Assembly: GCA_016219145.1 (NCBI GenBank)
Contig: JACRCG010000179.1
Coordinates: 1 to 7,106 of the forward strand
Length of the DNA: 7,106 nucleotides
DNA from: Deltaproteobacteria bacterium
GTDB taxonomy: Bacteria > Desulfobacterota > Desulfuromonadia > Geobacterales > Pseudopelobacteraceae
Reading direction: 5' to 3'
The notes under the pieces are model-generated. The model worked only from the letters and a program-made list of their open reading frames with translations. It was not told the origin of the DNA and made no database searches. The position numbers and the translations under genes are program-made. The number at the start of each line of letters is the position of its first letter. Position 1 is the first letter of the stretch. Of the stretch, positions 1-6,220 are shown piece by piece.

Positions 1-900
1 GGCATAGCGCCGGTCATGGCCGGGACGATCCTTGACAAAGGTGATCAGCTTCCTGTTTTCACCGGCCGCCCGACCCAAACGACTGTCAAGCAGATCACAG
101 ACCAGATTGACAATGTCGATATTTTTCCATTCGTTATTTCCGCCGATATTATAGACCGAGCCTGGCGCAGCGCCCTTCAGGACAACTTCGATGGCCGTGG
201 CGTGATCCCGGACATGCAGCCAGTCACGCACATTCAGGCCGTCACCGTAGACCGGCAGCGCTTTTCCGTTGATAATATTGTGGATCAGAAGCGGGATCAG
301 TTTTTCAGGGAAATGATAGGGTCCGTAATTATTGGAACAGCGCGTATTGAGGGTCGCCAGGCCGAAGGTTTCGTGATAGGCCCGCACCAGCAGGTCAGCG
401 CCGGCTTTGCTGGCCGAATAGGGTGAATTGGCCGCCAGCGGCGTATCTTCGGTGAAGTAGCCGCTATCGCCCAGAGAGCCATAGACCTCATCGGTGGAAA
501 TCTGCAGGAAGCGGAAATCAGCGACCGCCCCGGAGTCCCGGTGTTTACGGCTCTCCTCAAGCAGAATCTGGGTGCCCAGCACGTTGGTGCGCACAAAGAT
601 TTCAGGGCCGGTGATTGAGCGGTCAACATGCGACTCGGCGGCAAAATGCACAACCGCATCAATCATCATTTCAGCCAGCAGGCAGCCCACCAGTGCGGCG
701 TAGTCAATATTGCCCCTGACAAATCGATAACGCGGGTCACACTCTACCGCCGAAAGGTTTTTCAGATTGCCGGCATAGGTCAGGCAATCCAGATTTGTGA
801 CCCTGCAGTCGGGATTGCCGGCCATGAATGAATGAATGAAGTTAGCTCCGATAAATCCGGCTCCACCGGTAACCAGAACGGATTTGGGCATGAATGTCAC
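1..900 (-). CDS. rfbB: dTDP-glucose 4,6-dehydratase, C-terminus cut by window edge
   Basis: Converts dTDP-glucose to dTDP-4-keto-6-deoxyglucose, the second step toward dTDP-rhamnose and other deoxysugars of O-antigen or capsule; cytoplasmic and NAD-dependent. It is an extended short-chain dehydrogenase. Numbering from the ATG at 891, the Rossmann motif TGGAGFIG is at residues 8-15, AAESHVDRS at 84-92, the active-site Thr-Asp-Glu in STDEVYG at 132-138, and the Tyr158/Lys162 pair in YSASK. About 297 residues are visible; the family is usually 340-360, so roughly 50 are missing beyond base 1. I prefer the in-frame GTG at 900-898, because GGAAG (bases 913-909) lies 8 nt before it and an in-frame TGA lies just upstream. 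The ATG at 891 lacks a good ribosome site but gives the more usual N-terminus. The gene is divergent from the Cys-rich gene and is probably the first rhamnose gene of its operon. The family assignment is very secure. Confidence 0.95.
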   Translation of the reverse strand, partial: MTFMPKSVLVTGGAGFIGANFIHSFMAGNPDCRVTNLDCLTYAGNLKNLSAVECDPRYRFVRGNIDYAALVGCLLAEMMIDAVVHFAAESHVDRSITGPEIFVRTNVLGTQILLEESRKHRDSGAVADFRFLQISTDEVYGSLGDSGYFTEDTPLAANSPYSASKAGADLLVRAYHETFGLATLNTRCSNNYGPYHFPEKLIPLLIHNIINGKALPVYGDGLNVRDWLHVRDHATAIEVVLKGAAPGSVYNIGGNNEWKNIDIVNLVCDLLDSRLGRAAGENRKLITFVKDRPGHDRRYA

Positions 901-942
901 TGCTTGCGCTTCCTTTCAACACAGAATGGTCAGAACGTAGGC

Positions 943-978
943 GTTCCCTTTTAGCATAATTACTGCTAATATGGGAAC
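943..978. promoter_or_regulatory. Dyad-symmetric candidate operator between divergent genes
   Basis: The outer arms GTTCCC (943-948) and GGGAAC (973-978) are perfect reverse complements. The inner arms TTAGCA (951-956) and TGCTAA (964-969) are too, but their centre is offset by half a base. The dyad covers the likely -10 box of the plus-strand gene and lies 43 nt upstream of the rfbB GTG, so a bound regulator could affect both directions. The arms are visible in the sequence; the regulatory role is inferred, and no regulator is identified. Confidence 0.4.
964..972 (+). promoter_or_regulatory. Extended -10 promoter element for the Cys-rich gene
   Basis: TGCTAATAT matches the extended -10 pattern TG-N-TATAAT, with four of six bases in the hexamer. 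The corresponding -35 position (about 944-949, TTCCCT) is poor, which is common for extended -10 promoters. It lies 45 nt upstream of the ATG at 1018, leaving room for a short leader. This is a prediction only. Confidence 0.4.
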
Positions 979-1017
979 AATTTAGCGGGTCAACTTGCAA
1001 AAGAAAGGTGAATTCAG

Positions 1018-1200
1018 ATGGCAAACGAGAAGAAATGCAATTGCGGAGCGGATCATCACGGGCATCTCTGCATGCTGCGCAGTAACGGAATGCAGGAGGA
1101 AATTGCCAACGTGACCAGCGATCCCAAATTCTACTGTTTCACCTGCGGCGGCGAGGCCAACTGTGCCGAGAATCTCTGTGAACCGGCCAAAATCGAGTAG
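1018..1200 (+). CDS. Small Cys/His-rich hypothetical protein, probably metal-binding
   Basis: A 60-residue protein that I cannot assign to a named family. It has seven cysteines: Cys7 and Cys9 as CNC, Cys18, Cys40 and Cys43 as CFTC followed by GG, Cys49 and Cys54. A histidine cluster, HHGH, lies at residues 13-16. The CxC-HHxH-C set in the N-terminal third and the CxxC plus two further cysteines in the C-terminal third suggest two metal-binding knuckles (zinc or iron), joined by a short polar segment at about 21-37. There is no signal peptide or membrane segment, so it is probably cytoplasmic. AAAGGTG (1004-1010) lies 7 nt before the ATG, a good ribosome site, and a plausible promoter lies upstream, so the ORF is very likely real. 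It is the only plus-strand gene in the window and ends 18 nt from the converging ATPase gene, with no terminator between them. A redox or metal-handling role is inference. Confidence 0.78.
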   Translation: MANEKKCNCGADHHGHLCMLRSNGMQEEIANVTSDPKFYCFTCGGEANCAENLCEPAKIE

Positions 1201-1218
1201 TAGACGCTGCCAGAATCG

Positions 1219-2097
1219 TTAATGACAGTCAGATGACAGATTCTTCAACAGCAGTTGCCCCTCCAGATCATCGATAAACTGCCGGGCGGAGCGACCGCTC
1301 CTTCTGGCAGTGAGTCCGGCCCACTGCAAGGCCTTGACGCGCAACTCGTCATCCGGCAGAGCAAGACCTCTGCTGGAAGCATACTTCCGAACGACAGCCA
1401 GATACTCATTCTGATCAAAGCAGTAAAATCCAAGCGAAAGACCGAAGCGGTCCGACAGCGCCAGCTTTTCACCGACCGCCTCTTCCGGGTGGATCTCCAG
1501 GTCACCGCTGTTTGCGCTCATCCGCTCCGGCATAAGGTGGCGGCGGTTCGAGGTGGCATAAATCAGGATATTTTCAGGCCGCTCCTCAATATCTCCATCC
1601 AGCAGGGTTTTGAGCGCCCTGAAATCCCCCTCCCCTTCGTCAAAGGAAAGATCGTCACAAAACAGGATGAAGCGCTTTGGTATTTCACGTAAAACCGTCA
1701 TGATCAGCGGCAGCGACATCAGATCCCAGCGTTTCAGCTCGATAATCCGCAAACCCTTCCAGCCGAACGGTTTTAGCAGCCCCTTGACCAGCGATGACTT
1801 GCCGCAGCCCCGCTCGCCCCACAACAGGACATTATTGGCCGGAAAACCATTGACGAACTGACTGGTGTTGCGGACGACCTCAGCGCGGATATCATCGATG
1901 CCGACCAGCTCGTCCAGATCAAACAGATGCGGATGAGTCACCGGCGCCAGTCTGCCACCGTTCTCGCCAACACGCTCCCAGCGAAAAGCCAGATGCTTTT
2001 CGAAGTCGGGAGCACTGTTTTCAACAGGGCTGAACCGGTCAATAACTTGCTCGAGCTTGTCAAGTATGACTGCGTATTTATCACAATAGTTGTTCAT
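1219..2097 (-). CDS. DUF815-family AAA+ ATPase
   Basis: A 292-residue P-loop ATPase resembling the DUF815 family, whose cellular role is not established. Residues 1-60 form a family-type N-terminal region. LDELVGIDDIR (61-71) leads into the ATPase core. Walker A is GERGCGKSS (94-102), Walker B is ILFCDD (144-149), and a sensor-1 type ATSNRRHL is at 181-188. A DRF motif and an Arg-rich SGRSARQF near the C-terminus fit the AAA+ lid. There is no signal peptide or membrane segment. In the minus-strand direction AAAGG lies about 6 nt before the ATG. It starts 52 nt after the kinase gene stop, so it could be the last gene of that operon. However, its leucine codons are 25 CTG out of 41 by hand count, like rfbB and unlike livM, which argues it is native and separate. 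Family assignment is confident; function is unknown. Confidence 0.88.
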   Translation of the reverse strand: MNNYCDKYAVILDKLEQVIDRFSPVENSAPDFEKHLAFRWERVGENGGRLAPVTHPHLFDLDELVGIDDIRAEVVRNTSQFVNGFPANNVLLWGERGCGKSSLVKGLLKPFGWKGLRIIELKRWDLMSLPLIMTVLREIPKRFILFCDDLSFDEGEGDFRALKTLLDGDIEERPENILIYATSNRRHLMPERMSANSGDLEIHPEEAVGEKLALSDRFGLSLGFYCFDQNEYLAVVRKYASSRGLALPDDELRVKALQWAGLTARRSGRSARQFIDDLEGQLLLKNLSSDCH

Positions 2098-2149
2098 AAT
2101 ATGCCTTTAAACAGGACGGATTATTTTACCGATTCTTGCCAGGGATCTG

Positions 2150-3493
2150 TTATCCATCCATACAGAGACGGGTCCGGTCTGGCGGTTCAATGAGGATGAT
2201 CTGGATGTCCATCACGTTAGTACCGGTGGGGCCGGTGATGAGGAGATCATTTATCCCTCTGAAAAAGCTGTAAGAGTCATTATTGGCGAGATATGCTTTG
2301 GGATCAAGTCCGATGCTGCGTGCACGCTCCGCTGTTTCTCCATCGGCAAAGGCTCCGGCCGCATCTGTTGGCCCATCGGTGCCGTCGGTTCCGGCAGACA
2401 GGAAGGAAATGCCCGGTATGCCCTCTATTTCTAACGCGAAGGCAAGGGCAAGTTCAGTGTTACGGCCACCCTTACCCACCCCACTGACAGTTACAGTCGT
2501 CTCACCGCCACAAATAAGGCACTGTGGCCGAATTGTAGAAGGCGCCACCGCAACCTCCCTGGCTTTTGCTGCAAGCTCTTTCCCGACGACTCGCGCTTCA
2601 CCCTGCAACTCCGATGAAAGGATAGTAGTGTCAAATCCCATCTCTGAGGCTTTTTGCCTGGCAGCTTCCGTGGCCTTTTCATTGCTGCCTACGATGATGT
2701 TTTCGACACGCTCGAAGATCGGGTTTCCCCGCTTCGGTGTTTCCGGCAGCCTGCCGGTGCCGCCGGTGTCGAGGATTTTCATCACGGATGCCGGGATCCT
2801 GTCCCGCAGGCCGTATTTGCCGACTACCTCAATGGCTCGCGAGAATGTAGAATCATCAGGAGACGTGGGGCCGGACGCGATAACGTCAAGTCTGTCACCG
2901 ATCACATCGGAAAGGATCAGGGAGATAACCCTGGCCGGATATGCCAGTTCGGCGAGTCGCCCCCCCTTCACCAAAGAGATATGCTTTCTCACGGCATTGA
3001 GTTCTTCTATATCTGCACCAGCCTTAAGGAGAAGCGCTGTCACCTCCTGCTTTTCAAAAAGTGTTACTGGAGGAGTTGGATCCAGAAAAAGGGCCGAACC
3101 GCCACCTGAAATCAGGCAGAGCACAAGGGTCTTTTCGTCAGCTGATTTCAGCAGATCGATCGCTTTCGCGGTAGCAGCCAGTCCGTTATCATCAGGCAGA
3201 GGATGACCGGCCTCAAAGACCTCCACCATCGGAGAGAGAGCGGCTTCATGCGTGTGGCCGTACTTGGTGATGATGATGCCGTGGCTCAAGGCCTGGGGCA
3301 TCTGGTCGCTCACCGCTTTGGCCATCAAATAGGCCGCCTTCCCAAAACTGACAAGGAGGAGCCTGCTGAAACCGCCATCCTTAAAAATCCGGGAAATGTG
3401 GGGAACGTGGCGTGTCACGCATTCATAAGGGTTTGCGGCAGCAAGAGCCGCATCGAAGATGTCTGTCAATTGCTGGCTGTCGGTGTTTGTCAC
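2150..3493 (-). CDS. Glycerate 2-kinase, MOFRL/DUF4147 family (GckA/TtuD type)
   Basis: Phosphorylates D-glycerate with ATP to 2-phosphoglycerate, feeding lower glycolysis; members are often mis-annotated as hydroxypyruvate reductase (TtuD). At 447 residues it is full length. The N-terminal DUF4147 domain shows FGKAA (50-54), AGHPLPD (95-101) and the glycine loop SGGGSAL (129-135). The C-terminal MOFRL domain shows GGETT (329-333), GKGGRN (340-345), SAGTDGTDGPTDAAG (366-380) and GPTGTNVMD (421-429). All hallmark motifs are intact and no frameshift is seen. The start is GTG (3493-3491), preceded by GAGGG with a short 4-nt spacer; no other start lies in frame before an upstream TAA. It follows livH by 87 nt with no terminator, so it is probably cotranscribed with the transporter. 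This suggests that the imported compound, or its breakdown product, enters metabolism at glycerate. Hydroxypyruvate reductase is the less likely alternative. Confidence 0.93.
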   Translation of the reverse strand: MTNTDSQQLTDIFDAALAAANPYECVTRHVPHISRIFKDGGFSRLLLVSFGKAAYLMAKAVSDQMPQALSHGIIITKYGHTHEAALSPMVEVFEAGHPLPDDNGLAATAKAIDLLKSADEKTLVLCLISGGGSALFLDPTPPVTLFEKQEVTALLLKAGADIEELNAVRKHISLVKGGRLAELAYPARVISLILSDVIGDRLDVIASGPTSPDDSTFSRAIEVVGKYGLRDRIPASVMKILDTGGTGRLPETPKRGNPIFERVENIIVGSNEKATEAARQKASEMGFDTTILSSELQGEARVVGKELAAKAREVAVAPSTIRPQCLICGGETTVTVSGVGKGGRNTELALAFALEIEGIPGISFLSAGTDGTDGPTDAAGAFADGETAERARSIGLDPKAYLANNDSYSFFRGINDLLITGPTGTNVMDIQIILIEPPDRTRLCMDG

Positions 3494-3541
3494 TATTCCC
3501 TCGCATTCATGTCGTCGGCCTTATCGAACGCTGCCTATCAG

Positions 3542-3560
3542 GATTACAATATTGTGAATC
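3542..3560. promoter_or_regulatory. AT-rich near-palindrome in the livH-kinase gap
   Basis: ACAATATTGT (3546-3555) is a perfect 10-bp palindrome. It is flanked by GATT and AATC, which extend the symmetry with one unpaired base on the right. It has no loop, so it is more like a protein-binding dyad than an RNA hairpin. It sits in the 87-bp gap upstream of the kinase gene, where nothing else is apparent. It could arise by chance. Confidence 0.2.
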
Positions 3561-3580
3561 TCGAGAATGGAGGACCAGCA

Positions 3581-4414
3581 TCAGACATCGATCGGTTTGA
3601 AGATCAGTACAATGCCCATTACTACAAATACCATGGTTTCTGCCGCTGGGCCCCAGTACCTTCCCGTGATGGCCATAACCATCCCTAGGACAAAGGCTGA
3701 AACAAAGGTACCTTTTATATTGCCGAGCCCTCCTACGAGAACTACCGCAAAACTGACCAGGAGGACCATCATCCCCATGTAGGGATGAACGGAAGTGATC
3801 GGCGCGTAAAGTACCCCCCCCAGTGCAGCGAGGCAGCTCCCGATGACGAAAATATAGGTGAAATACTTGTCTACACTGATTCCAAGCCCCCTTACCGCGT
3901 CCTTGTCTTCTAGGGCAGCAACAACAATCTTCCCCACCATGGTTTTCTTGAAGAAGATTAGCAGAGCGATGAAGATCACAACAGCGAGCAGAATTATGAT
4001 GAGCCTGTAGAGCGGCAGTGTGATGCCGAAAAGGCTTATATCTATGCCGACGGGGTCGGAAAGGGGTATCGGTGAGGCGCCCCATATCCATTTTATGGCG
4101 TCTATACCGATCAAGGCAACGGCATAGGTCGCTATGATGGCGTAGTCTATAGAAATACCGTAGAGCTTCCTTACGACAAAGCGCTCTATCACGTAGCTTA
4201 TAGGTATGACAGCAAGTACCGCGACAAGGGCTCCGAGGATAAAGTTGTTCCTGGCGAAAGGGAGCGTGCTGATGAGAAAGTATGCGCCAAGCGTATAAAC
4301 GAGGCCATGGGCAAAATTTACGATTCTCATGGTTCCGAAGGTGAGCGAAAGGCCGATACTGATGATGAACAGGATGGCTCCGATTGTCAGCCCATAGGCA
4401 ATTGTGCTTATCAT
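3581..4414 (-). CDS. livH: Branched-chain amino-acid-type ABC transporter permease LivH
   Basis: One of two inner-membrane permease subunits of a HAAT-type importer (branched-chain amino acids, but also urea, amides and other small organics in relatives). It has 277 residues, near the normal length, and is almost entirely hydrophobic with about eight membrane segments. The family start signature GLSLTFGTMRIVNFAHG is at residues 21-37. The cytoplasmic coupling loop that contacts the ATPases is at about 166-183 (ALEDKDAVRGLGISVDK). GGVLYAP and HPYMG follow at 199-214, and VGGLGNIKG at 227-235. The tail ends at FKPIDV, slightly shorter than many LivH proteins. The open frame extends upstream to 4534, but the true start is the ATG at 4414-4412. 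It overlaps the livM stop as ATGA, with GAGG (4423-4420) 5 nt upstream, so it is translationally coupled to livM. An eight-base G run on the coding strand (3821-3814) lies within the gene; the frame is intact. Confidence 0.93.
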   Translation of the reverse strand: MISTIAYGLTIGAILFIISIGLSLTFGTMRIVNFAHGLVYTLGAYFLISTLPFARNNFILGALVAVLAVIPISYVIERFVVRKLYGISIDYAIIATYAVALIGIDAIKWIWGASPIPLSDPVGIDISLFGITLPLYRLIIILLAVVIFIALLIFFKKTMVGKIVVAALEDKDAVRGLGISVDKYFTYIFVIGSCLAALGGVLYAPITSVHPYMGMMVLLVSFAVVLVGGLGNIKGTFVSAFVLGMVMAITGRYWGPAAETMVFVVMGIVLIFKPIDV

Positions 4415-5376
4415 GGTGTCCTCACCGGGATTGCTTTGGTACGGCTTTTGAATTTCTCGGAAACGTAACCCCAGACACCTGCCCTGAAGCGGAATACAAC
4501 GATAAGAAGGGCAAAACCAAGAAACATCTCCCACCTTGGTATGTATGAGGCGAGGTAGTTACTGATGGCCATGTAGATGACCCCGCCGATTATGGCCCCG
4601 TAGAGACTCCCTGCGCCACCAATAAGGGCGGCAAAGAGAACTTCGACAGCCCTCGACGGATCTATGAAGCTCGGCGTCACATAGCCGTAATTGATTATGG
4701 AGAGGGCTCCCGCGAAGGCGGAGAGCGATGAGGAGATGACGAAAGTGATCCACTTGTAGTTAAACGTATTGTAGCCGAGAAACTTGACTCTGGTCTCATT
4801 CTCCTTGATCGACTTTATCAGTATCCCGTACGGAGATGAGGTGAACTTCCTGAGAAGATAGTAGGTGACAAGGAGGCAGAGCAGGACAAAACCGAATTTG
4901 AACGGTTTGTTGCTAAAGTCAATAAAACCGAACTTGGAGAAAGATACCGACATCCCGTCTTCTCCTCCGGTCTGCCTGGAAAAAGCCACGACGACAAGAA
5001 AGTAGCCGACCTGATTAAAGGCCAGGTTGATAAGGGCAAAACAGGCGCCGGTGGTTCTGACGATAATCGGCCCCAGTATAGCGCCAAGAAGCGCCCCAAC
5101 ACAGATGCCGGCAATAATGGCAAGAAAAGGGTTCCGGGAAACATGCTCGGTAAAAAGTGTAATCCCGTAAGCCCCGCTCCCCAGGTAAAGCATGTGACCA
5201 AAGGACAACCGCCCCATAAAGCCATAGAGAATGTTGAAGGCCAGAACAAAAATGGAGAAGATTATGAAATCTGTGGTCCGGTTTATGCCGAGTACCGGCA
5301 TGATCGCCAGGAAGCCGGCGGCAATAATTAGTATGTCACGGAAGCTTTTGAATCCGGTGCTGTTCTGGGTGGCCAA
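4411..5376 (-). CDS. livM: Branched-chain amino-acid-type ABC transporter permease LivM
   Basis: The second membrane permease, pairing with LivH to form the channel. At 321 residues it is of normal LivM length, with an amphipathic N-terminus and about eight to ten hydrophobic segments. GRLSFGHMLYLGSGAY (55-70) matches the family's G-x-LSxGH-x-GAY signature. TGGEDGMS (136-143) matches the conserved periplasmic-side TGG-x-DG motif. The ATPase-coupling loop SPYGILIKSIKENETRVKF is at 181-199, and LIGGAGSLYGAIIG at 251-264. The C-terminal tail is basic. The start is TTG (5376-5374), supported by a strong GGGAGAGGAG ribosome site 6 nt upstream. Transcribed before livH, it overlaps livH by 4 nt. Leucine codons are mainly CTC/CTT (24 of 33 by hand count; CTG 7), and AGG/AGA and ATA are common, unlike the genes left of 2100. 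Confidence 0.93.
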   Translation of the reverse strand: MATQNSTGFKSFRDILIIAAGFLAIMPVLGINRTTDFIIFSIFVLAFNILYGFMGRLSFGHMLYLGSGAYGITLFTEHVSRNPFLAIIAGICVGALLGAILGPIIVRTTGACFALINLAFNQVGYFLVVVAFSRQTGGEDGMSVSFSKFGFIDFSNKPFKFGFVLLCLLVTYYLLRKFTSSPYGILIKSIKENETRVKFLGYNTFNYKWITFVISSSLSAFAGALSIINYGYVTPSFIDPSRAVEVLFAALIGGAGSLYGAIIGGVIYMAISNYLASYIPRWEMFLGFALLIVVFRFRAGVWGYVSEKFKSRTKAIPVRTP

Positions 5377-5382
5377 TGTACG

Positions 5383-5392
5383 CTCCTCTCCC
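5383..5392 (-). promoter_or_regulatory. livM: Ribosome binding site fixing the TTG start of livM
   Basis: Read on the minus strand this is GGGAGAGGAG, 6 nt before the TTG at 5376. There is no in-frame ATG nearby at the expected N-terminus, so this site is the main support for a TTG start. Confidence 0.7.
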
Positions 5393-5425
5393 TTTCATCT
5401 TGCTCTTATCTATCCTGCCCTCTAG

Positions 5426-5465
5426 TTCATCCCGAAGTGCCATATGGCTGACACTTCGGGATGAA
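5426..5465. repeat. 14-bp perfect inverted repeat (stem-loop) before livM
   Basis: TTCATCCCGAAGTG (5426-5439) is exactly complementary to CACTTCGGGATGAA (5452-5465), with a 12-nt loop containing CATATG. It lies in the 115-bp gap between the hydrolase stop and the livM start. No T-run follows on either strand, so it is not a classical intrinsic terminator. An RNA processing or stability element, or partial attenuation that sets different levels of hydrolase and permease, is more likely. A dispersed intergenic repeat is also possible. The structure is certain; the role is inferred. Confidence 0.75.
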
Positions 5466-5471
5466 AACAGG

Positions 5472-5493
5472 AAAAGGGGATTCGCCCTTTTTT
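5472..5493 (+). terminator. Short terminator-like hairpin at the end of the hydrolase gene
   Basis: AAAAGGG (5472-5478) pairs with CCCTTTT (5485-5491) around a 6-nt loop. On the plus strand it is followed by further Ts to 5493, the form of an intrinsic terminator, although no plus-strand gene leads into it. In the operon's direction (minus strand) the stem is followed by CCTGTTTT, a weak U-tract, so it could act as a leaky bidirectional terminator. It touches the hydrolase stop codon and lies 6 nt from the 14-bp stem-loop. Confidence 0.45.
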
Positions 5494-6154
5494 AATTGAG
5501 GCTCGCGAGAAAATCTTTGTACTTCATGACCGTGCCTATTTTCGGGAATATCCATTTTTCCGCGTAATTCTGTTCTTCATCAGTGTCCGTACCGGTGCAG
5601 TCGCCAATCACAATGACGTTGTACCCCTTGTCGTAGGCGGATCTGGCAGTTGATTCCACGCACCAGTTAGTATGGAATCCGACGATTGCCACCGTGTCGA
5701 CCATGTTCACACGGAGCGTGTAGTCGAGTGCCGTGGACCAGAAGGCGTCGAGAGTCTTCTTCCCCCTCACGATAATATCACCCTTTTCCGGAAGCAATTC
5801 CGGTATGATCTCGGGACCGGGGGTCCCCGCCACCCACGCGCCGTTTACCGGCTTCCCGTCTATCTCCCACCCTGTCGGCATATCGATTTCAAGGCCTCTC
5901 AGCCCCCCCATGCCCGGTCCATTCTTGTCGATCTCCGGGAACCCCGGCTCGAATGCTTCGAACGGCACATAAATGATTTTTTTCACCTTGCTTCGCGCAG
6001 ACTTTACCAGGTCAACCAGATTCGGTATTACCTGCCGTTTTTCGAGCTGTTCCGCTATGAACTGGTACATGGAACCACCCGGTTTAAGGAAGTCGTATTG
6101 GGGTTCGATCAAAACAATTGCCGTTTTTGCTGCTTCAATCTTCTGCATTGCCAT
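5492..6154 (-). CDS. Isochorismatase-like cysteine hydrolase with Glu at the catalytic Asp position
   Basis: A 220-residue cytoplasmic hydrolase of the isochorismatase superfamily, which includes nicotinamidases, N-carbamoylsarcosine amidase, biuret hydrolase and ureidoacrylate hydrolase; most cleave amide or ureide C-N bonds. The nucleophile is Cys165 in GFHTNWCVESTAR (159-171). The lysine is Lys132 in GKKTLDAFWST (131-141), aligned with the usual K-x-x-x-[SD]AF motif. The position normally held by aspartate (VIDxQxDF) is Glu17 in VLIEPQYDF (14-22). A Glu is found in some members, so activity is not excluded. The insert at about 65-110 is rich in Gly and Pro and may shape substrate choice. 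The open frame reaches 6193, but AAGGAGG lies 8 nt before the ATG at 6154, which I take as the start. It lies between livF (66 nt away) and livM, implying that it acts on what the transporter imports. The exact substrate cannot be named. Confidence 0.88.
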   Translation of the reverse strand: MAMQKIEAAKTAIVLIEPQYDFLKPGGSMYQFIAEQLEKRQVIPNLVDLVKSARSKVKKIIYVPFEAFEPGFPEIDKNGPGMGGLRGLEIDMPTGWEIDGKPVNGAWVAGTPGPEIIPELLPEKGDIIVRGKKTLDAFWSTALDYTLRVNMVDTVAIVGFHTNWCVESTARSAYDKGYNVIVIGDCTGTDTDEEQNYAEKWIFPKIGTVMKYKDFLASLN

Positions 6155-6162
6155 GTTTAAAT

Positions 6163-6169
6163 CCTCCTT
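6163..6169 (-). promoter_or_regulatory. Perfect Shine-Dalgarno fixing the hydrolase start
   Basis: On the minus strand this reads AAGGAGG, 8 nt before the ATG at 6154. It sits inside the longer open frame that begins at 6193, which shows that the upstream 13 codons are probably not translated. Confidence 0.85.
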
Positions 6170-6220
6170 CTTTGATAGGTTTAGTCTTCGCACATCACGG
6201 ACGACACGCCGCGAGCCGAT

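Noticed and set aside
16..426. Plus-strand open frame of 136 codons
   Set aside because: It is antisense to rfbB, whose conserved motifs run through the whole region; no recognisable protein features.
1201..1260. Possible terminator between the convergent Cys-rich and ATPase genes
   Set aside because: Only a 5-bp GAATC/GATTC pairing over a long loop, with no T-run on either strand.
2283..3206. Plus-strand open frame of 307 codons
   Set aside because: It lies wholly inside the glycerate kinase gene on the other strand, and its product is a low-complexity Ser/Pro/Ala sequence without domains; the kinase motifs are unambiguous.
3494..3508. Five-codon mini-ORF ending at the kinase GTG
   Set aside because: An ATG followed by four codons and TAG just before the GTG could be a coupling leader, but it has only a weak ribosome site and is expected by chance.
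4415..4534. Longer N-terminus for LivH (40 extra residues)
   Set aside because: The extension overlaps the livM coding end, is not hydrophobic in the family manner, and the ATG at 4414 has a ribosome site and a standard ATGA overlap.
4559..5249. Minus-strand frames overlapping livM in another phase (4559-4753, 4818-5249)
   Set aside because: They are shadows of livM; livM decodes without interruption and carries all family motifs.
6155..6193. Upstream start for the hydrolase (13 extra residues)
   Set aside because: A perfect AAGGAGG lies inside this stretch, 8 nt before the ATG at 6154, which is also the family-like start.
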